In this document: positions 24,681-35,814 of the stretch, piece by piece
How the letters are laid out: every line of letters starts with the position of its first letter
Numbering within the stretch: the first letter of the stretch is position 1
Source: Burkholderiales bacterium
GTDB lineage: Bacteria; Pseudomonadota; Gammaproteobacteria; Burkholderiales; Burkholderiaceae_C
Length of the DNA: 64,000 nt
Assembly (NCBI GenBank): GCA_017307855.1
Contig: JAFKGD010000016.1
Coordinates: forward strand, 18,941 to 82,940
Direction: 5' to 3'
The notes under the pieces: model-generated
What the model was told of the DNA's origin: nothing
The model's input: the letters and a program-made list of their open reading frames with translations, nothing else
Database searches by the model: none
Program-made: the position numbers and the translations under genes

Positions 24681-27266
24681 ATGGAAATCAAGCGCATCCG
24701 GGCCCTGCGTGGCCCCAACCTCTGGAGCCGCAACACCTCGCTCGAGGCCATCGTCAAGCTCTCGGAGCAGGCCCGCACCATCGCCAGCGAGCCCGCGTTC
24801 GAAGTGCGCCTGCGCGAGTTGTTCCCCACCATCGGCGGCATCCGCCCACAGGGGTACGAAGGCCCGCTGTCGCTGGCCCACGTGTTCGAGGCCGCCGCCC
24901 TGGCGCTTCAGGCGCAGGCCGGCTGCCCCGTCACCTTCAGCCGCACTACCGAGACGGTGGAACCCTGCATCTTCCAGGTGGTGGTGCAGTACAGCGAAGA
25001 GGCCGTCGGCCGTGCCGCGCTGGCGCAGGCCGAGACCCTGGTTCGCGCCGCCATGGAAGGCGGCAGCTTCGACTCCGCCACTGCCATCGCGCTGCTGCGC
25101 GAACTGGATGAAGACGAGCGCCTGGGCCCCAGCACCGGCAACATCGTCGATGCGGCCGTGGCGCGCGGCATCCCCTATCGCCGGCTCACGCGCGGCAGTC
25201 TGGTGCAGTTCGGCTGGGGCTCACGCGCACGGCGCATCCAGGCGGCCGAGATCGACGGCACCAGCGCCATCGCCGAATCCATCGCCCAGGACAAGGACCT
25301 GACCAAGAAGCTGCTTCGCGCGGCAGGCGTGCCGGTGCCGCTGGGCCTGCCGGTCGACAACGTGGATGCCGCCTGGACGGCGGCGCTCTCCATCGGGCTG
25401 CCGGTGGTGGTCAAGCCGCAGGACGGCAACCAGGGCAAGGGCGTCACGGTCAACATCGTGAGCCGCGAGCATCTGGACATTGCCTTCCGCGTCGCGGCCG
25501 AATACGGCCAGGTGATGGTCGAGAAGTTCCTGCCCGGCAACGACTTCCGGCTGCTCGTGGTGGGCAACAAGCTGGTGGCGGCCTCGCGCCGCGATCCGCC
25601 GCAGGTCATCGGCGACGGCGAGCACACCGTGCGAGAGCTGGTGGACATCGTCAATCTCGATCCGCGCCGTGGCGAGGGGCACGCCACATCCCTCACCAAG
25701 ATCCGCTTCGACGACATCGCCGTGGCCCGCCTCTCGGTGCAGGGCCTCACGCCCGAATCCGTGCCGGCCAGGGGCCAGCGCGTGGTGCTGCGCAACAACG
25801 CCAACCTTTCCACCGGCGGCACCGCCACCGACGTCACCGACGACGTCCATCCCGACGTGGCCGCGCGCGCCGTGGCAGCGGCGCAGATGGTGGGCCTGCA
25901 CATCTGCGGCGTGGACGTGGTGTGCGAAACGGTGCTGCGGCCGCTCGAAGAGCAGTCGGGCGGCATCGTCGAAGTGAACGCCGCGCCGGGCCTGCGCATG
26001 CATGTCTCGCCCTCGTACGGACGCGGTCGCAACGTCGGCGCGGCCGTGATCGACGAGATGTTCGAGCATGGCGACGACGGGCGCATCCCGGTGGTGGCCG
26101 TCACCGGCACCAACGGCAAGACCACCACCACGCGCCTGATCAACCACATCATCGCCGCCAGCGGCCGTGTGACGGGCATGACCAACACCGATGGCGTCTA
26201 CATCGGCGGACGGCAGACCGACAGCGGCGACTGCAGCGGCCCCAAGAGCGCGCGCAACGTGCTCATGCATCCTGACGTCGATGCCGCCGTGTTCGAGGTG
26301 GCGCGCGGCGGCGTGCTGCGCGAGGGTCTGGGCTTCGACCGCTGCGACGTGGCCGTGGTGACCAACGTGGGCGCCGGCGACCATCTGGGCCTGAACTACA
26401 TCACCACGGTCGAGGACCTGGCGGTGCTCAAGCGCGTCATCGTGCAGAACGTGGCATCCACCGGTTATGCCGTGCTCAACGCGGCCGACCCCATCGTCGC
26501 CAACATGGCGGCCGTGGCCACCGGGCAGGTGATCTTCTTCGCGCCCGACCGCATGCACCCCGTGATGTCGGCGCACCGCGCGCAGGGCCACCGCACGGTG
26601 TACCGCGACGGCGACGCCATCGTGGTGGCCGAGGGCTCGTGGCGCGAACGCCTGATGCTGCGCGATATTCCGATCACGCGCGGAGGCGTCATCGGCTTCC
26701 AGGTCGAGAACGTGATGGCTGCGGTGGCCGCCGTCTGGGCTGTGGGCATCGACTGGGACACGGTGCGCAGCGGCCTGGCCAGCTTCGCCAGCGACACAGA
26801 CAACGTACCGGGCCGATTCAACGTGCTGCACTACCGCGGCGCCACGCTGATCGCCGACTACGGCCACAACCCCGACGCCATGCGCGCCCTGGTGGCCGCC
26901 GTCGAGGCCATGCCGGCCCGGCGCCGCAGCGTGGTCATCAGTGGGGCCGGTGACCGCCGCGACCGCGACATCGTCGAGCAGACGGTGATCCTGGGTGCCG
27001 CGTTCGACGACGTCATCCTCTACCAGGACGCGGCCCAGCGCGGCCGCGCCGACGGCGAGGTGATGGCGCTGCTGCGCGAAGGCCTGGCCGGTGCCGCCCG
27101 CACCAGCCACGTCCAGGAAATCCGCGGTGAATTCACTGCCATCGACGCCGCGCTCGAACGCCTGGAGCCGGGCGACCTGTGCCTGGTGCTGGTGGATCAG
27201 GTGGAAGAAGCGCTGGCCCACCTCAACCAGCGCGTGGCGGAGAGCACCGAAGGCGCATCCGCCTGA
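24681..27266 (+). CDS. cphA: Cyanophycin synthetase CphA
   Basis: Builds cyanophycin, a nitrogen-storage polymer of an aspartate backbone with arginine side chains, using two ATP sites. The 861-residue protein has the N-terminal domain, an ATP-grasp domain (about 205-460: VVVKPQDGNQGKGVTVN, IVEVNAAPGLRMH) and a complete Mur-ligase domain with P-loop VTGTNGKTTTTRL near 475-485, EVARGGVLREGLGFD, and the C-terminal YGHNPDAMRALV and GAGDRRDRD blocks. ATG 24681 is chosen; GTG 24675, overlapping the cphA' stop, is two codons upstream. It is the second gene of a cphA'-cphA operon and is convergent with guaD. Confidence 0.95.
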   Translation: MEIKRIRALRGPNLWSRNTSLEAIVKLSEQARTIASEPAFEVRLRELFPTIGGIRPQGYEGPLSLAHVFEAAALALQAQAGCPVTFSRTTETVEPCIFQVVVQYSEEAVGRAALAQAETLVRAAMEGGSFDSATAIALLRELDEDERLGPSTGNIVDAAVARGIPYRRLTRGSLVQFGWGSRARRIQAAEIDGTSAIAESIAQDKDLTKKLLRAAGVPVPLGLPVDNVDAAWTAALSIGLPVVVKPQDGNQGKGVTVNIVSREHLDIAFRVAAEYGQVMVEKFLPGNDFRLLVVGNKLVAASRRDPPQVIGDGEHTVRELVDIVNLDPRRGEGHATSLTKIRFDDIAVARLSVQGLTPESVPARGQRVVLRNNANLSTGGTATDVTDDVHPDVAARAVAAAQMVGLHICGVDVVCETVLRPLEEQSGGIVEVNAAPGLRMHVSPSYGRGRNVGAAVIDEMFEHGDDGRIPVVAVTGTNGKTTTTRLINHIIAASGRVTGMTNTDGVYIGGRQTDSGDCSGPKSARNVLMHPDVDAAVFEVARGGVLREGLGFDRCDVAVVTNVGAGDHLGLNYITTVEDLAVLKRVIVQNVASTGYAVLNAADPIVANMAAVATGQVIFFAPDRMHPVMSAHRAQGHRTVYRDGDAIVVAEGSWRERLMLRDIPITRGGVIGFQVENVMAAVAAVWAVGIDWDTVRSGLASFASDTDNVPGRFNVLHYRGATLIADYGHNPDAMRALVAAVEAMPARRRSVVISGAGDRRDRDIVEQTVILGAAFDDVILYQDAAQRGRADGEVMALLREGLAGAARTSHVQEIRGEFTAIDAALERLEPGDLCLVLVDQVEEALAHLNQRVAESTEGASA

Positions 27267-27285
27267 GGCACCTGCCCCGGCAGGC

Positions 27286-28569
27286 TCAGCCGGCCTGCGC
27301 GATGACCGTGCGCTCGATCAGCCGGTCGTCGCCCAGCACGATCATCGAGAACAGCAGTTCGGCCAGGTCGCGCGCCTGCGCCGTCTTGCGCGCCAGCAGC
27401 GGCGTCGCCTGTGGGTTGAGCACGAGGAAATCCGCGTCGCAGCCGCGCCGCAGGTTGCCCACCACGCCCTCCAGCCCCAGCGCGCGCGCGGCACCCGCCG
27501 TGTGCAGCCACCACAGCCGCCCGGGCGACAGCGACAGGCCGGGCTTGGTCTGCCCTTCGCGGCCCACGTAGTAGGCGGCCAGCATGGTATGGAACGGACT
27601 GAAGCTGGTGCCGCCGCCCACGTCGCTGGCCAGCCCGTGCAGGTAGCCCACGCGGTCGGCGCCCTCGAAGTCGAAGAAGCCGCTGCCCAGGAACAGGTTG
27701 CTGGTCGGGCTGACGGCGGCGGCCGTGCCGGTGGCGCGCATCAGCGCGCGGTCTTCGTCATCGAAGTGGATGCAATGCGCGTACACCGCGCGCTCGCGCA
27801 TCAGGCCGAAGCCTTCGTACACGGCAAGGTAACTGCGTGCGTCGGGAAACAGCTCGTGGGCCCAGCGCACCTCGTCGAGGTTTTCGGCCACGTGCGACTG
27901 GATCCACACGTCGGGGTGCTTCGCCGCCAGCTCGCCCGCGCCCGCCAGCTGCGCGTCGGTGCAGCTGGGCGCGAAGCGCGGCGTGATGGCGTAGCCGAGC
28001 CGGCCGACGCCGTGCCACTTGCGGATCAGCGATTCGGTGTCGATCAGGCTCTGCTCGGTGTCGTCGCGCACGCCGTCGGGGCTGTGGCGGTCCTGCAGGC
28101 ATTTGCCGGTGATCAGGCGCAGGCCACGCGCCTGCGCGGCGCCGAACAGCGCATCGACCGACGCCGGATGCGAGGTGGAGAACGTGAGCGCCGTGGTGAC
28201 GCCATTGCGTGCCAGCTCGTCGAGGAAGAACCCGGCCGTGGCCGCGGCGTAGGCGCCGTCGGCGAAGCGCGATTCATGCGGAAAGGTGTAGTTCTCGAGC
28301 CAGGGCAGCAGGCCGGGCGCGGGCGCGCCGATCACGTCGGTCTGAGGGTAGTGGATGTGCATGTCCACGAAGCCGGGCGCGAGGATGCGGCCGGGCAGGT
28401 GCTCCACCGCCACGCCGGCGTAGTCGGCGTGCAGCGCCTGCCAGTTGCCGGCCGCACGGATGACCTGGCTGCCCTGAGCGTCGGGCCCCACGACCAGCAG
28501 GCCATCGGACTCGAACTGGGGCTGGCCCTCGTCGTCGAAATTCAGCAGGCTGGCACGGTAGGCTTTCAT
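27286..28569 (-). CDS. guaD: Guanine deaminase
   Basis: Converts guanine to xanthine and ammonia. The 427-residue amidohydrolase has the first metal motif in APGFVDMHIHYPQTDVIG near residue 70, the family-specific PWLENYTFPHE, the second metal/His group in WIQSHVAEN, and FHTMLAAYYVG with the preceding DVGGGTSFSPF. The ATG at 28567-28569 is used; an upstream TTG would add three residues. It is downstream of a BMP binding protein and Add in a purine salvage string. Confidence 0.93.
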   Translation of the reverse strand: MKAYRASLLNFDDEGQPQFESDGLLVVGPDAQGSQVIRAAGNWQALHADYAGVAVEHLPGRILAPGFVDMHIHYPQTDVIGAPAPGLLPWLENYTFPHESRFADGAYAAATAGFFLDELARNGVTTALTFSTSHPASVDALFGAAQARGLRLITGKCLQDRHSPDGVRDDTEQSLIDTESLIRKWHGVGRLGYAITPRFAPSCTDAQLAGAGELAAKHPDVWIQSHVAENLDEVRWAHELFPDARSYLAVYEGFGLMRERAVYAHCIHFDDEDRALMRATGTAAAVSPTSNLFLGSGFFDFEGADRVGYLHGLASDVGGGTSFSPFHTMLAAYYVGREGQTKPGLSLSPGRLWWLHTAGAARALGLEGVVGNLRRGCDADFLVLNPQATPLLARKTAQARDLAELLFSMIVLGDDRLIERTVIAQAG

Positions 28570-28634
28570 GAGGCGCAAGCTTAAGGGCTGGTGGGCCGGC
28601 GCACATATGGCTGCGCGGATGGCAGCTATTCAGG

Positions 28635-29723
28635 TCAGCGCGCGACGCGTCCCTGCACGCCCTCGGCCAGCCAGTTCATGCCCAGGATCTGCTCGTCGGA
28701 AAGTGTCTGGCCGGCGGCGATCACCGGCCGGCCCTCGTTGTCGCGCACGGCCTGGCGCGCATGGAAGGGATGCAGCTTGCCGGCGGCGATGTCGCGCTGG
28801 CGCGCCAGCACTTCGTCCCGCACGGCGGCGGGCACCCTGGGGCCGAAATCGCCGACGCGGATCATCCCTTCGCGCACGCCGCCCCACACGTTGCCGCTCT
28901 TCCAGCTGCCATCCATCGCCGCGCGGATGCGGCGCAGGTAGTAGTCGCCCCACTGGTGGGTGACGGCCACGATCTGCGCATCGGGCGCAACCTTGCGCAT
29001 GTCGGAGTGATAGGCCACCGCCATCTTGCCGCGCTCCTGGGCGGCGGCCATCACGGCCGTGCTGCCGGTGTGGAAAGCGATGACGTCCACGTCCTGGTTG
29101 AACAGGGCCATGGCGGCGTCGCGCTCGCGCGGCGGGTCGAACCACACGTCGAGCCACACCACCTTCACCTGCGCGGCCGGATTGACCGACCGCATGCCCA
29201 GCGTGAAGGCATTGATGCCCTGCAGCACCTCGGGGATGGGAAAGCCCGCCACGTAGCCCGCGACGTTCGTCTTCGTCATGCGGCCCGCGGCGATGCCGGC
29301 GAGATAGCGGCCTTCGTAGTAACGCGCATTGGCGGCGGCCACGTTGGCGGCCGTCTTGTAGCCGGTGATGGATTCGAACTTCACGTCGGGAAAGTCGCGC
29401 GCCACGCGCAGCGTGGGCTCCATGTAGCCGAAGCTGGGCGTGAAGATGATCTTGTGGCCGGTGGCGGCCAGGTCGCGGATCACGCGCTCGGCATCGGCGC
29501 CTTCGGCCACGTTCTCCACGTAGGCCGTCTTCACGCGGTCGCCCAGTGCGGCCTGGGCGGCCCGGCGGGCGTCCTCGTGCTGGCGCACCCAGCCAGCATC
29601 GGTGATGGGCGCGACGTAGACGAAGCCGGCCTTGAACGGCTCGGAAGCGGTGGTCTGGCTGTGCGCCGCGGGGGATAGCAAAAGACAGGCGGCCGCGAGC
29701 GCGGCTGCGAGGTTTTTGTACAT
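28635..29723 (-). CDS. BMP-family (nucleoside) binding protein, secreted form
   Basis: Periplasmic binding protein of 362 residues of the Bmp/PnrA purine-nucleoside family. A Sec signal covers about residues 1-22 (NLAAALAAACLLLSPAAHS). The mature protein has FVYVAPITDAGWVRQHE, then FTPSFGYMEPTLRVA and GYKTAANVAAANARYYEGRYLAG-type blocks expected of the family. Unlike the paralogue at 31030-32184 there is no lipobox cysteine. It has no dedicated permease of its own here and may feed the transporter encoded at 32280-35798. Confidence 0.9.
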   Translation of the reverse strand: MYKNLAAALAAACLLLSPAAHSQTTASEPFKAGFVYVAPITDAGWVRQHEDARRAAQAALGDRVKTAYVENVAEGADAERVIRDLAATGHKIIFTPSFGYMEPTLRVARDFPDVKFESITGYKTAANVAAANARYYEGRYLAGIAAGRMTKTNVAGYVAGFPIPEVLQGINAFTLGMRSVNPAAQVKVVWLDVWFDPPRERDAAMALFNQDVDVIAFHTGSTAVMAAAQERGKMAVAYHSDMRKVAPDAQIVAVTHQWGDYYLRRIRAAMDGSWKSGNVWGGVREGMIRVGDFGPRVPAAVRDEVLARQRDIAAGKLHPFHARQAVRDNEGRPVIAAGQTLSDEQILGMNWLAEGVQGRVAR

Positions 29724-29830
29724 GGTGTTCCTCTACATGGTCCCGTTGAATGAAAACGGCGCCACCGCGGGACAGCGGCAGCGCCGGGGCAGGATTCTAC
29801 GGGGGCACGGCGATCCGTGCCGGCGCAGGG

Positions 29831-30895
<1,065 letters not shown>

Positions 30896-30919
30896 TCAAA
30901 GCGACCCTCTGAGATCCCC

Positions 30920-31029
30920 CGCGATGCGAGGCCAGGGCCACCGCGGAACCGGCCTTGCCGGGCCGCAGGTGGCGCGCCCTCGCAGGGGGGAGGCGAACCT
31001 CGCAACGCGAGGGTAGCCTGGGGGTGGGC
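30920..31029 (-). repeat. Intergenic structured repeat, copy 2 (after BMP lipoprotein gene)
   Basis: The complement of this gap aligns block by block with 10650-10760: CCCCCAGGCT, a CCC run, CCCCCCT, CTGCGGCCnGGCAAnGCC, then CCGCGG. It starts immediately after the stop of the BMP lipoprotein gene and lies before add. The region can form strong GC hairpins and probably acts on mRNA level rather than encoding anything. Confidence 0.6.
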
Positions 31030-32184
31030 TTACTTTCCGGGGACCTTGCCTTCCACACCCTTGATGTAGAAGTTCACACCGCCCAGGAACTTGTCGTCGG
31101 CGACGGCGTCCTTGGCGAGGATTTCCTTGCCGTCCTGGCCGACGATCGGGCCCTTCCAGATGTTGTAGGTGCCTGCCTTGAGGCCGGCGCGGATCTCGTC
31201 GACCTTGGCCTTGGTTTCTGCCGGCACGTCAGCCGCGACGGACACGAGGTCGATCGCGCCTTCCTTCACGCCCCACCAGCTGCCCGTGTTGGACCAGGTG
31301 CCTTCCAGCGCGTCCTTGGTGGCCTTGATGTAGTACGGGCCCCAGTTGATCACGGCCGAACCCAGGTGGGCCTTGGGGCCGTAGGCGGTCATGTCGCTGT
31401 CCCAGCCGAAGCCGCGCTTGCCCATCTTCTCGGCCGTCTGCAGCACGGCCGACGAGTCGGTGTTCTGCATCAGGATGTCGGCGCCGCCGTTGATCAGCGA
31501 GGTGGCCGCTTCGGTTTCCTTGGGCGGGTTGAACCATTCGTTGACCCACACCACCTTGGTCTTGACCTTGGGGTTCACCGACTGCGCACCCAGCGTGAAG
31601 CTGTTGATGTTGCGGATCACTTCGGGAATCGGAATGGAAGCCACCACACCCAGGGTGTTGGTCTTGGTCATGGCACCGGCGATCACGCCGGCCATGTAGG
31701 CGCCTTCATACGTGCGGCTGTCGTACGTGCGCATGTTGTCGGCGTTCTTGTAGCCGGTGGCGTGCTCGAACTTCACGTCCTTGAAGTCGCCTGCGACCTT
31801 GAGCATGGGCTCCATGTAGCCGAAGGTGGTGCCGAAGATCAGCTTGTTGCCTTGCTGGGCCATGTCGCGGATCACGCGCTCGGCATCGGCCGACTCGGGC
31901 ACCGACTCGACGAAGCTGGTGACGATGCGGTCGCCGAATTCCTTCTCCAGCGCCTTGCGGCCGTTGTCGTGGGCGAAGGTCCAGCCGCCATCGCCCACCG
32001 GGCCGACGTAGGCGAACGCGATCTTCAGCGGCTCGGGCTTGGGAGCGGGCGCCGCGGCAGCAGGCGCGGGGGCCGGTGCCGGAGCCGGCGGCGGTTCTTC
32101 CTTGCCGCAGCCCACCAGGGCGGCAGCGGCCATGGCGGACAGCGCGGCCACCTTGAGCAGCGAGCGTTTGTTCAGGTCAGTCAT
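31030..32184 (-). CDS. BMP-family (nucleoside) ABC binding lipoprotein
   Basis: Membrane-anchored binding protein of 384 residues for purine nucleosides. A lipoprotein signal ends in the lipobox LVGC near residue 26, followed by a long Pro/Ala linker (about 28-55). The mature domain starts KIAFAYVGPVGDGGWTFAHD and contains FGTTFGYMEPMLKVA, GYKNADNMRTYDSRTYEG-type sequence and NGGADILMQNTDSSAV, as in the family. The ATG at 32184 follows AAGGA. It lies downstream of two permeases and an ATPase and completes an importer of the NupABC/PnrA type. Confidence 0.93.
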   Translation of the reverse strand: MTDLNKRSLLKVAALSAMAAAALVGCGKEEPPPAPAPAPAPAAAAPAPKPEPLKIAFAYVGPVGDGGWTFAHDNGRKALEKEFGDRIVTSFVESVPESADAERVIRDMAQQGNKLIFGTTFGYMEPMLKVAGDFKDVKFEHATGYKNADNMRTYDSRTYEGAYMAGVIAGAMTKTNTLGVVASIPIPEVIRNINSFTLGAQSVNPKVKTKVVWVNEWFNPPKETEAATSLINGGADILMQNTDSSAVLQTAEKMGKRGFGWDSDMTAYGPKAHLGSAVINWGPYYIKATKDALEGTWSNTGSWWGVKEGAIDLVSVAADVPAETKAKVDEIRAGLKAGTYNIWKGPIVGQDGKEILAKDAVADDKFLGGVNFYIKGVEGKVPGK

Positions 32185-32279
32185 TTCTTTTCCTTCGTCG
32201 AAAGGCAGTTGCGGTGGGAGAAAAAACTCGGGTGTGATTATGTAACCAATCTGCCGTACAGCGGCCTCATTCCAGAAGG

Positions 32280-33200
32280 CTAGGCCCCTGGATGGAACGG
32301 CTTGCCCAGCGAGGCCGGCATGTTCACGCGTATCCACGCCGGGTTACGCGAAATCAATGCCAGCACCACGATGGTCGCCACGTAGGGCAGCATCGAGAGG
32401 AACTGGCTGGGCACGTCGACGCCGCGGCTCTGCAGGTGGAACTGCAGCATCGTCACCCCGCCGAAGATGTAGGCACCCAGCAGCACGCGTGCCGGCCGCC
32501 AGGTGGCGAAGGTCGTGAGCGCCAGCGCGATCCAGCCTTTGCCGGCCACCATGCCTTCCACCCACAGTGGCGTGTAGATGATGGAAAGGTAGGCGCCGGC
32601 CAGGCCGCACAGTGCGCCGCCGGCCACCACCGCCGCCAGGCGGATGCGCCGCACGCCATAGCCCAGCGCATGCGCCGACTCGGGCGATTCGCCGACCGAG
32701 CGCAGCACCAGTCCCGAGCGCGAGCGGTAGAGGAACCAGATCAGCCACAGCGCGAACGCCACCGTGAGATAGACCATGGGATGCTGGCGGAACAGCGCCG
32801 GACCGACGAAGGGAATATCGCCCAGCACCGGGATGGCGAAGTGCATGCGCTCGGGCAGCTTCTCCTGCACGTAGCCGATGCCCACGAAGGCCGAGAAGCC
32901 GGTGCCGAACAGGCTGAGCGCCAGGCCCGTGGCGTACTGGTTGGTGCCCAGCCAGATCACCAGCAGGCCGAAGATGGCCGCCAGCAACGCGCCAGCGCCA
33001 GCGCCGGCCGCGAAGCCCGCCAGGTCGCTGCCGGTGTGCACCACCGCCGCGAAGCCCGCGATGGCGGCGCACAGCATCATGCCTTCTGCACCCAGATTGA
33101 CGATGCCAGCCTTCTCATTGATGAGCAAACCCAGAGCAGCGATGGCCAGCACCGTGCCCGCGTTGAGCGTGGCCGCCAGCAGGAGTGCGTACGAATCCAT
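32280..33200 (-). CDS. Nucleoside ABC transporter permease 2 (NupC/YufQ type)
   Basis: Inner-membrane permease, 306 residues, about nine hydrophobic segments. Family blocks LGLLINEKAGIVNLGAEGMM near residue 25 and SVGESPESAHALGYGV near 190 are clear. The ATG at 33198-33200 shares one base with the TGA of the upstream permease (33200-33202), so the two are coupled. A 95-bp gap leads to the binding-protein gene. Confidence 0.92.
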   Translation of the reverse strand: MDSYALLLAATLNAGTVLAIAALGLLINEKAGIVNLGAEGMMLCAAIAGFAAVVHTGSDLAGFAAGAGAGALLAAIFGLLVIWLGTNQYATGLALSLFGTGFSAFVGIGYVQEKLPERMHFAIPVLGDIPFVGPALFRQHPMVYLTVAFALWLIWFLYRSRSGLVLRSVGESPESAHALGYGVRRIRLAAVVAGGALCGLAGAYLSIIYTPLWVEGMVAGKGWIALALTTFATWRPARVLLGAYIFGGVTMLQFHLQSRGVDVPSQFLSMLPYVATIVVLALISRNPAWIRVNMPASLGKPFHPGA

Positions 33201-34267
33201 CACAGGCCTGCCTTTCTGCTCCAGCGCACGCGATAAGCGATCAAGGTGTCGCAGGCCAGCAGCGTGAACAGCAGCAGGCCCTGGAACACGCCGGTGAGCG
33301 ACTTGGGCAGGCCCAGCCGCGACTGCGCCAGCTCGCCGCCGATGTAGAACATGCTCATCAGGATGGCCGAGAACACCATGCCCACCGGGTGCAGCCGCCC
33401 CACGAAGGCCACGATGATGGCCGCGAAGCCGTAGCCGGCGGGCACATACGGTGTGAGTTGTCCGATGGGGCCCGCCACTTCGAGCGCGCCGGCCAGACCC
33501 GCCGCGCCGCCCGAGATCAACAGCGCCGTCCAGAGGGCGCGCCGCGACGAGAAACCCGCGTAGCGCGCCGCCGCCGGAGCGAGGCCGCCCACCTGCTGCG
33601 CGAAGCCCGCGCGCGTGCGGAACAGGAACACCCACAGCACGCCCGCACCCAGCAGCGCCAGCAGCAGGCCGATCGACACGCGCGAGCCCTGCATCAGGCG
33701 CGGGATGCGCGTGGCGGCCTCGAAGGTCTTGGTCTGCGGGAAGTTGTAGCCCATCGGGTCCTTCCACGGACCGTAGACGAGGAAATAAAGCAGCTGCACC
33801 GCCACGTACACCAGCATCAGGCTGACCAGGATCTCATTGGCGTTGAAACGATCGCGCAGCAGTGCCACGATGCCCGCCCACAGCATGCCGCCCAGGATGC
33901 CGGCCATCAGGATGGGCACGACGATCCACGCGCCCGTGCCGGGCGTGGCCAGCAGCGCCACACCGCCACCGGCCACGGCGCCGATGACGAACTGGCCTTC
34001 GGCGCCGATGTTCCACACGTTGGAGCGGAAGCACACGGCCAGCCCCAGCGCCACGATCAGCAGCGGCGTGGCCTTGACCATCAGCTCGGACAGCGCATAG
34101 GCGTTCTTGACCGGTTCCCAGAAGAAAACCGACAGCCCGCGCACGGGATCCTTGCCCAGCGCCACGAACAGGATCACGCCGAGCACCACGGTGACGGCCA
34201 GGGCGAGCAGTGGCGAGCACGCGCTCCAGGCGCGCGAAGGTTGCGGACGGGGCTCAAGCCGGAGCAT
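33200..34267 (-). CDS. Nucleoside ABC transporter permease 1 (NupB/YufP type)
   Basis: Inner-membrane permease of 355 residues. Characteristic blocks are LIVALGLAVCFRSNVWNIGAEG-type sequence near residue 75, MAGILGGMLWAG, and FNANEILVSLMLVYVA. It overlaps the ATPase gene by 14 bp upstream and permease 2 by one base downstream, as usual in these operons. Confidence 0.92.
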   Translation of the reverse strand: MLRLEPRPQPSRAWSACSPLLALAVTVVLGVILFVALGKDPVRGLSVFFWEPVKNAYALSELMVKATPLLIVALGLAVCFRSNVWNIGAEGQFVIGAVAGGGVALLATPGTGAWIVVPILMAGILGGMLWAGIVALLRDRFNANEILVSLMLVYVAVQLLYFLVYGPWKDPMGYNFPQTKTFEAATRIPRLMQGSRVSIGLLLALLGAGVLWVFLFRTRAGFAQQVGGLAPAAARYAGFSSRRALWTALLISGGAAGLAGALEVAGPIGQLTPYVPAGYGFAAIIVAFVGRLHPVGMVFSAILMSMFYIGGELAQSRLGLPKSLTGVFQGLLLFTLLACDTLIAYRVRWSRKAGL

Positions 34268-35798
34268 GGGCGGCCTCCACAGTTGCCGGCTGGCTGGGGG
34301 CGTGCTCCCACAGCCCGCTCATCCATTCGCCAATGCGCTCCACCGTGGCATCGGCCCTGGCGATCGGCGGCGACAGCCGGCCCCGGGCGATGACGTAGAG
34401 CCGGTCGCTGATCTCGAACAGCTCGTCGAGCTCTTCGCTGACCACCAGCACGGCGCAGCCCGCGTCGCGCAGCGCCAGCAGCTCGCCGCGGATCTGCGCG
34501 GCCGCGCCCACGTCCACGCCCCACGTGGGCTGCGAGACGATGAGCAGGCGCGGGCGCGCGTCGATCTCGCGCCCGACGATGAACTTCTGCAGGTTGCCGC
34601 CCGACAGCGATTTCGCCGCCGCCTGCGGCCCGCCCGCCTTGACGTTGAAGCGCGCGATGATGTCGGCCGCCTGCCGCTGCAGCTGGCCGGTGCGGATCCA
34701 GCCGCCCCGCCCCACGGCATCGCGCCGCGTGAGCAGCAGGTTGTGCGCCAGGCCCAGCGTGGGCACGGCGCCACGGCCCAGGCGCTCCTCGGGCACGAAG
34801 TTCACGCCCAGCGCACGGCGGCGCTGCGGGCCCAGATGGCCGACGGCCTGGCCGAACACTTCGACCATGCTGCGTTCGGCCCGCGTGTCTTCGCCCGAGA
34901 GCGCATACAGCAGCTCTTTCTGGCCATTGCCCGAGACGCCCGCGATGCCCACGACCTCGCCCGCGTGCACTTCGAGCGAGAGCGCATCCAGGTCGATGCC
35001 GAAAGGCGATTCGCGCGGCAGCGAGAGCGAGCGCACGCGCAGCACGGTCTGCCCGGCTTCGGTGGGCCGGTGCTCCAGCGCCGGAGGCTCGGCGCCGATC
35101 ATCAGGCGCGAGAGCGAGGCGTTGGTTTCCTCGCGCGGATCGCACACGCCCGTCACCTTGCCGCCGCGCAGCACCGTGCAGGCCGTGCACAGCTCGCGGA
35201 TCTCGTGCAGCTTGTGGCTGATGTAGAGGATGCTGCAGCCTTCGCTGGCCAGCTGTTTGAGCACGACGAACAGCTTCTCGACCGCCTGCGGCGTGAGCAC
35301 CGAGGTGGGCTCGTCCAGGATCAGCAGCCTGGGGTTGGTGAGCAGCGCGCGGATGATCTCCACGCGCTGCATCTCGCCCACCGACAGCGTGTGCACCGGG
35401 CGGTCGGGATCGATGTCCAGCCCGTACTCGGCGGCCTTGGCGCGCACGCGGGCGGACACCTCGGCCAGCTTGAGCCCACGATCCAGGCCCAGCCAGACGT
35501 TCTCGGCCACCGTCAGCGTATCGAACAGGCTGAAGTGCTGGAACACCATGCTGATGCCCAGGTGGCGCGCTTCCTGCGGATTGCGGATATGCACGGGCTG
35601 GCCGTCGAACAGCATCGAGCCTTCGTCGGGCTTGACCGAGCCGTAGATGATCTTCATGAGCGTGGATTTGCCGGCCCCGTTCTCGCCCAGCACCGCGTGG
35701 GTCTGGCCGGGCATCACCGTGAGCGACACGTCGCTGTTGGCCACCACGGCCGGGTACCGCTTGGTGATGTGGGCCAGTTGCAGGCGCGGGTGAGTCAT
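34254..35798 (-). CDS. Nucleoside ABC transporter ATP-binding protein (two NBDs)
   Basis: A 514-residue protein with two ATPase domains, as in YufO/NupA. The first has Walker A GENGAGKST near residue 37 and signature LSVGEMQR; the second is degenerate in its P-loop region (GVSGNGQKEL near 285) but has LSGGNLQKF near 400, typical of the family. It is 16 bp downstream of the LysR gene on the same strand, so LysR may be the first cistron. Energises the two permeases. Confidence 0.93.
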   Translation of the reverse strand: MTHPRLQLAHITKRYPAVVANSDVSLTVMPGQTHAVLGENGAGKSTLMKIIYGSVKPDEGSMLFDGQPVHIRNPQEARHLGISMVFQHFSLFDTLTVAENVWLGLDRGLKLAEVSARVRAKAAEYGLDIDPDRPVHTLSVGEMQRVEIIRALLTNPRLLILDEPTSVLTPQAVEKLFVVLKQLASEGCSILYISHKLHEIRELCTACTVLRGGKVTGVCDPREETNASLSRLMIGAEPPALEHRPTEAGQTVLRVRSLSLPRESPFGIDLDALSLEVHAGEVVGIAGVSGNGQKELLYALSGEDTRAERSMVEVFGQAVGHLGPQRRRALGVNFVPEERLGRGAVPTLGLAHNLLLTRRDAVGRGGWIRTGQLQRQAADIIARFNVKAGGPQAAAKSLSGGNLQKFIVGREIDARPRLLIVSQPTWGVDVGAAAQIRGELLALRDAGCAVLVVSEELDELFEISDRLYVIARGRLSPPIARADATVERIGEWMSGLWEHAPSQPATVEAAHAPA

Positions 35799-35814
35799 GC
35801 GGTGGTTGTCCTCG

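Noticed and set aside
27272-27285. CCTGCC-CC-GGCAGG hairpin between cphA and guaD
   Set aside because: It is short with a 2-base loop and no T-run, so I do not call it a terminator.
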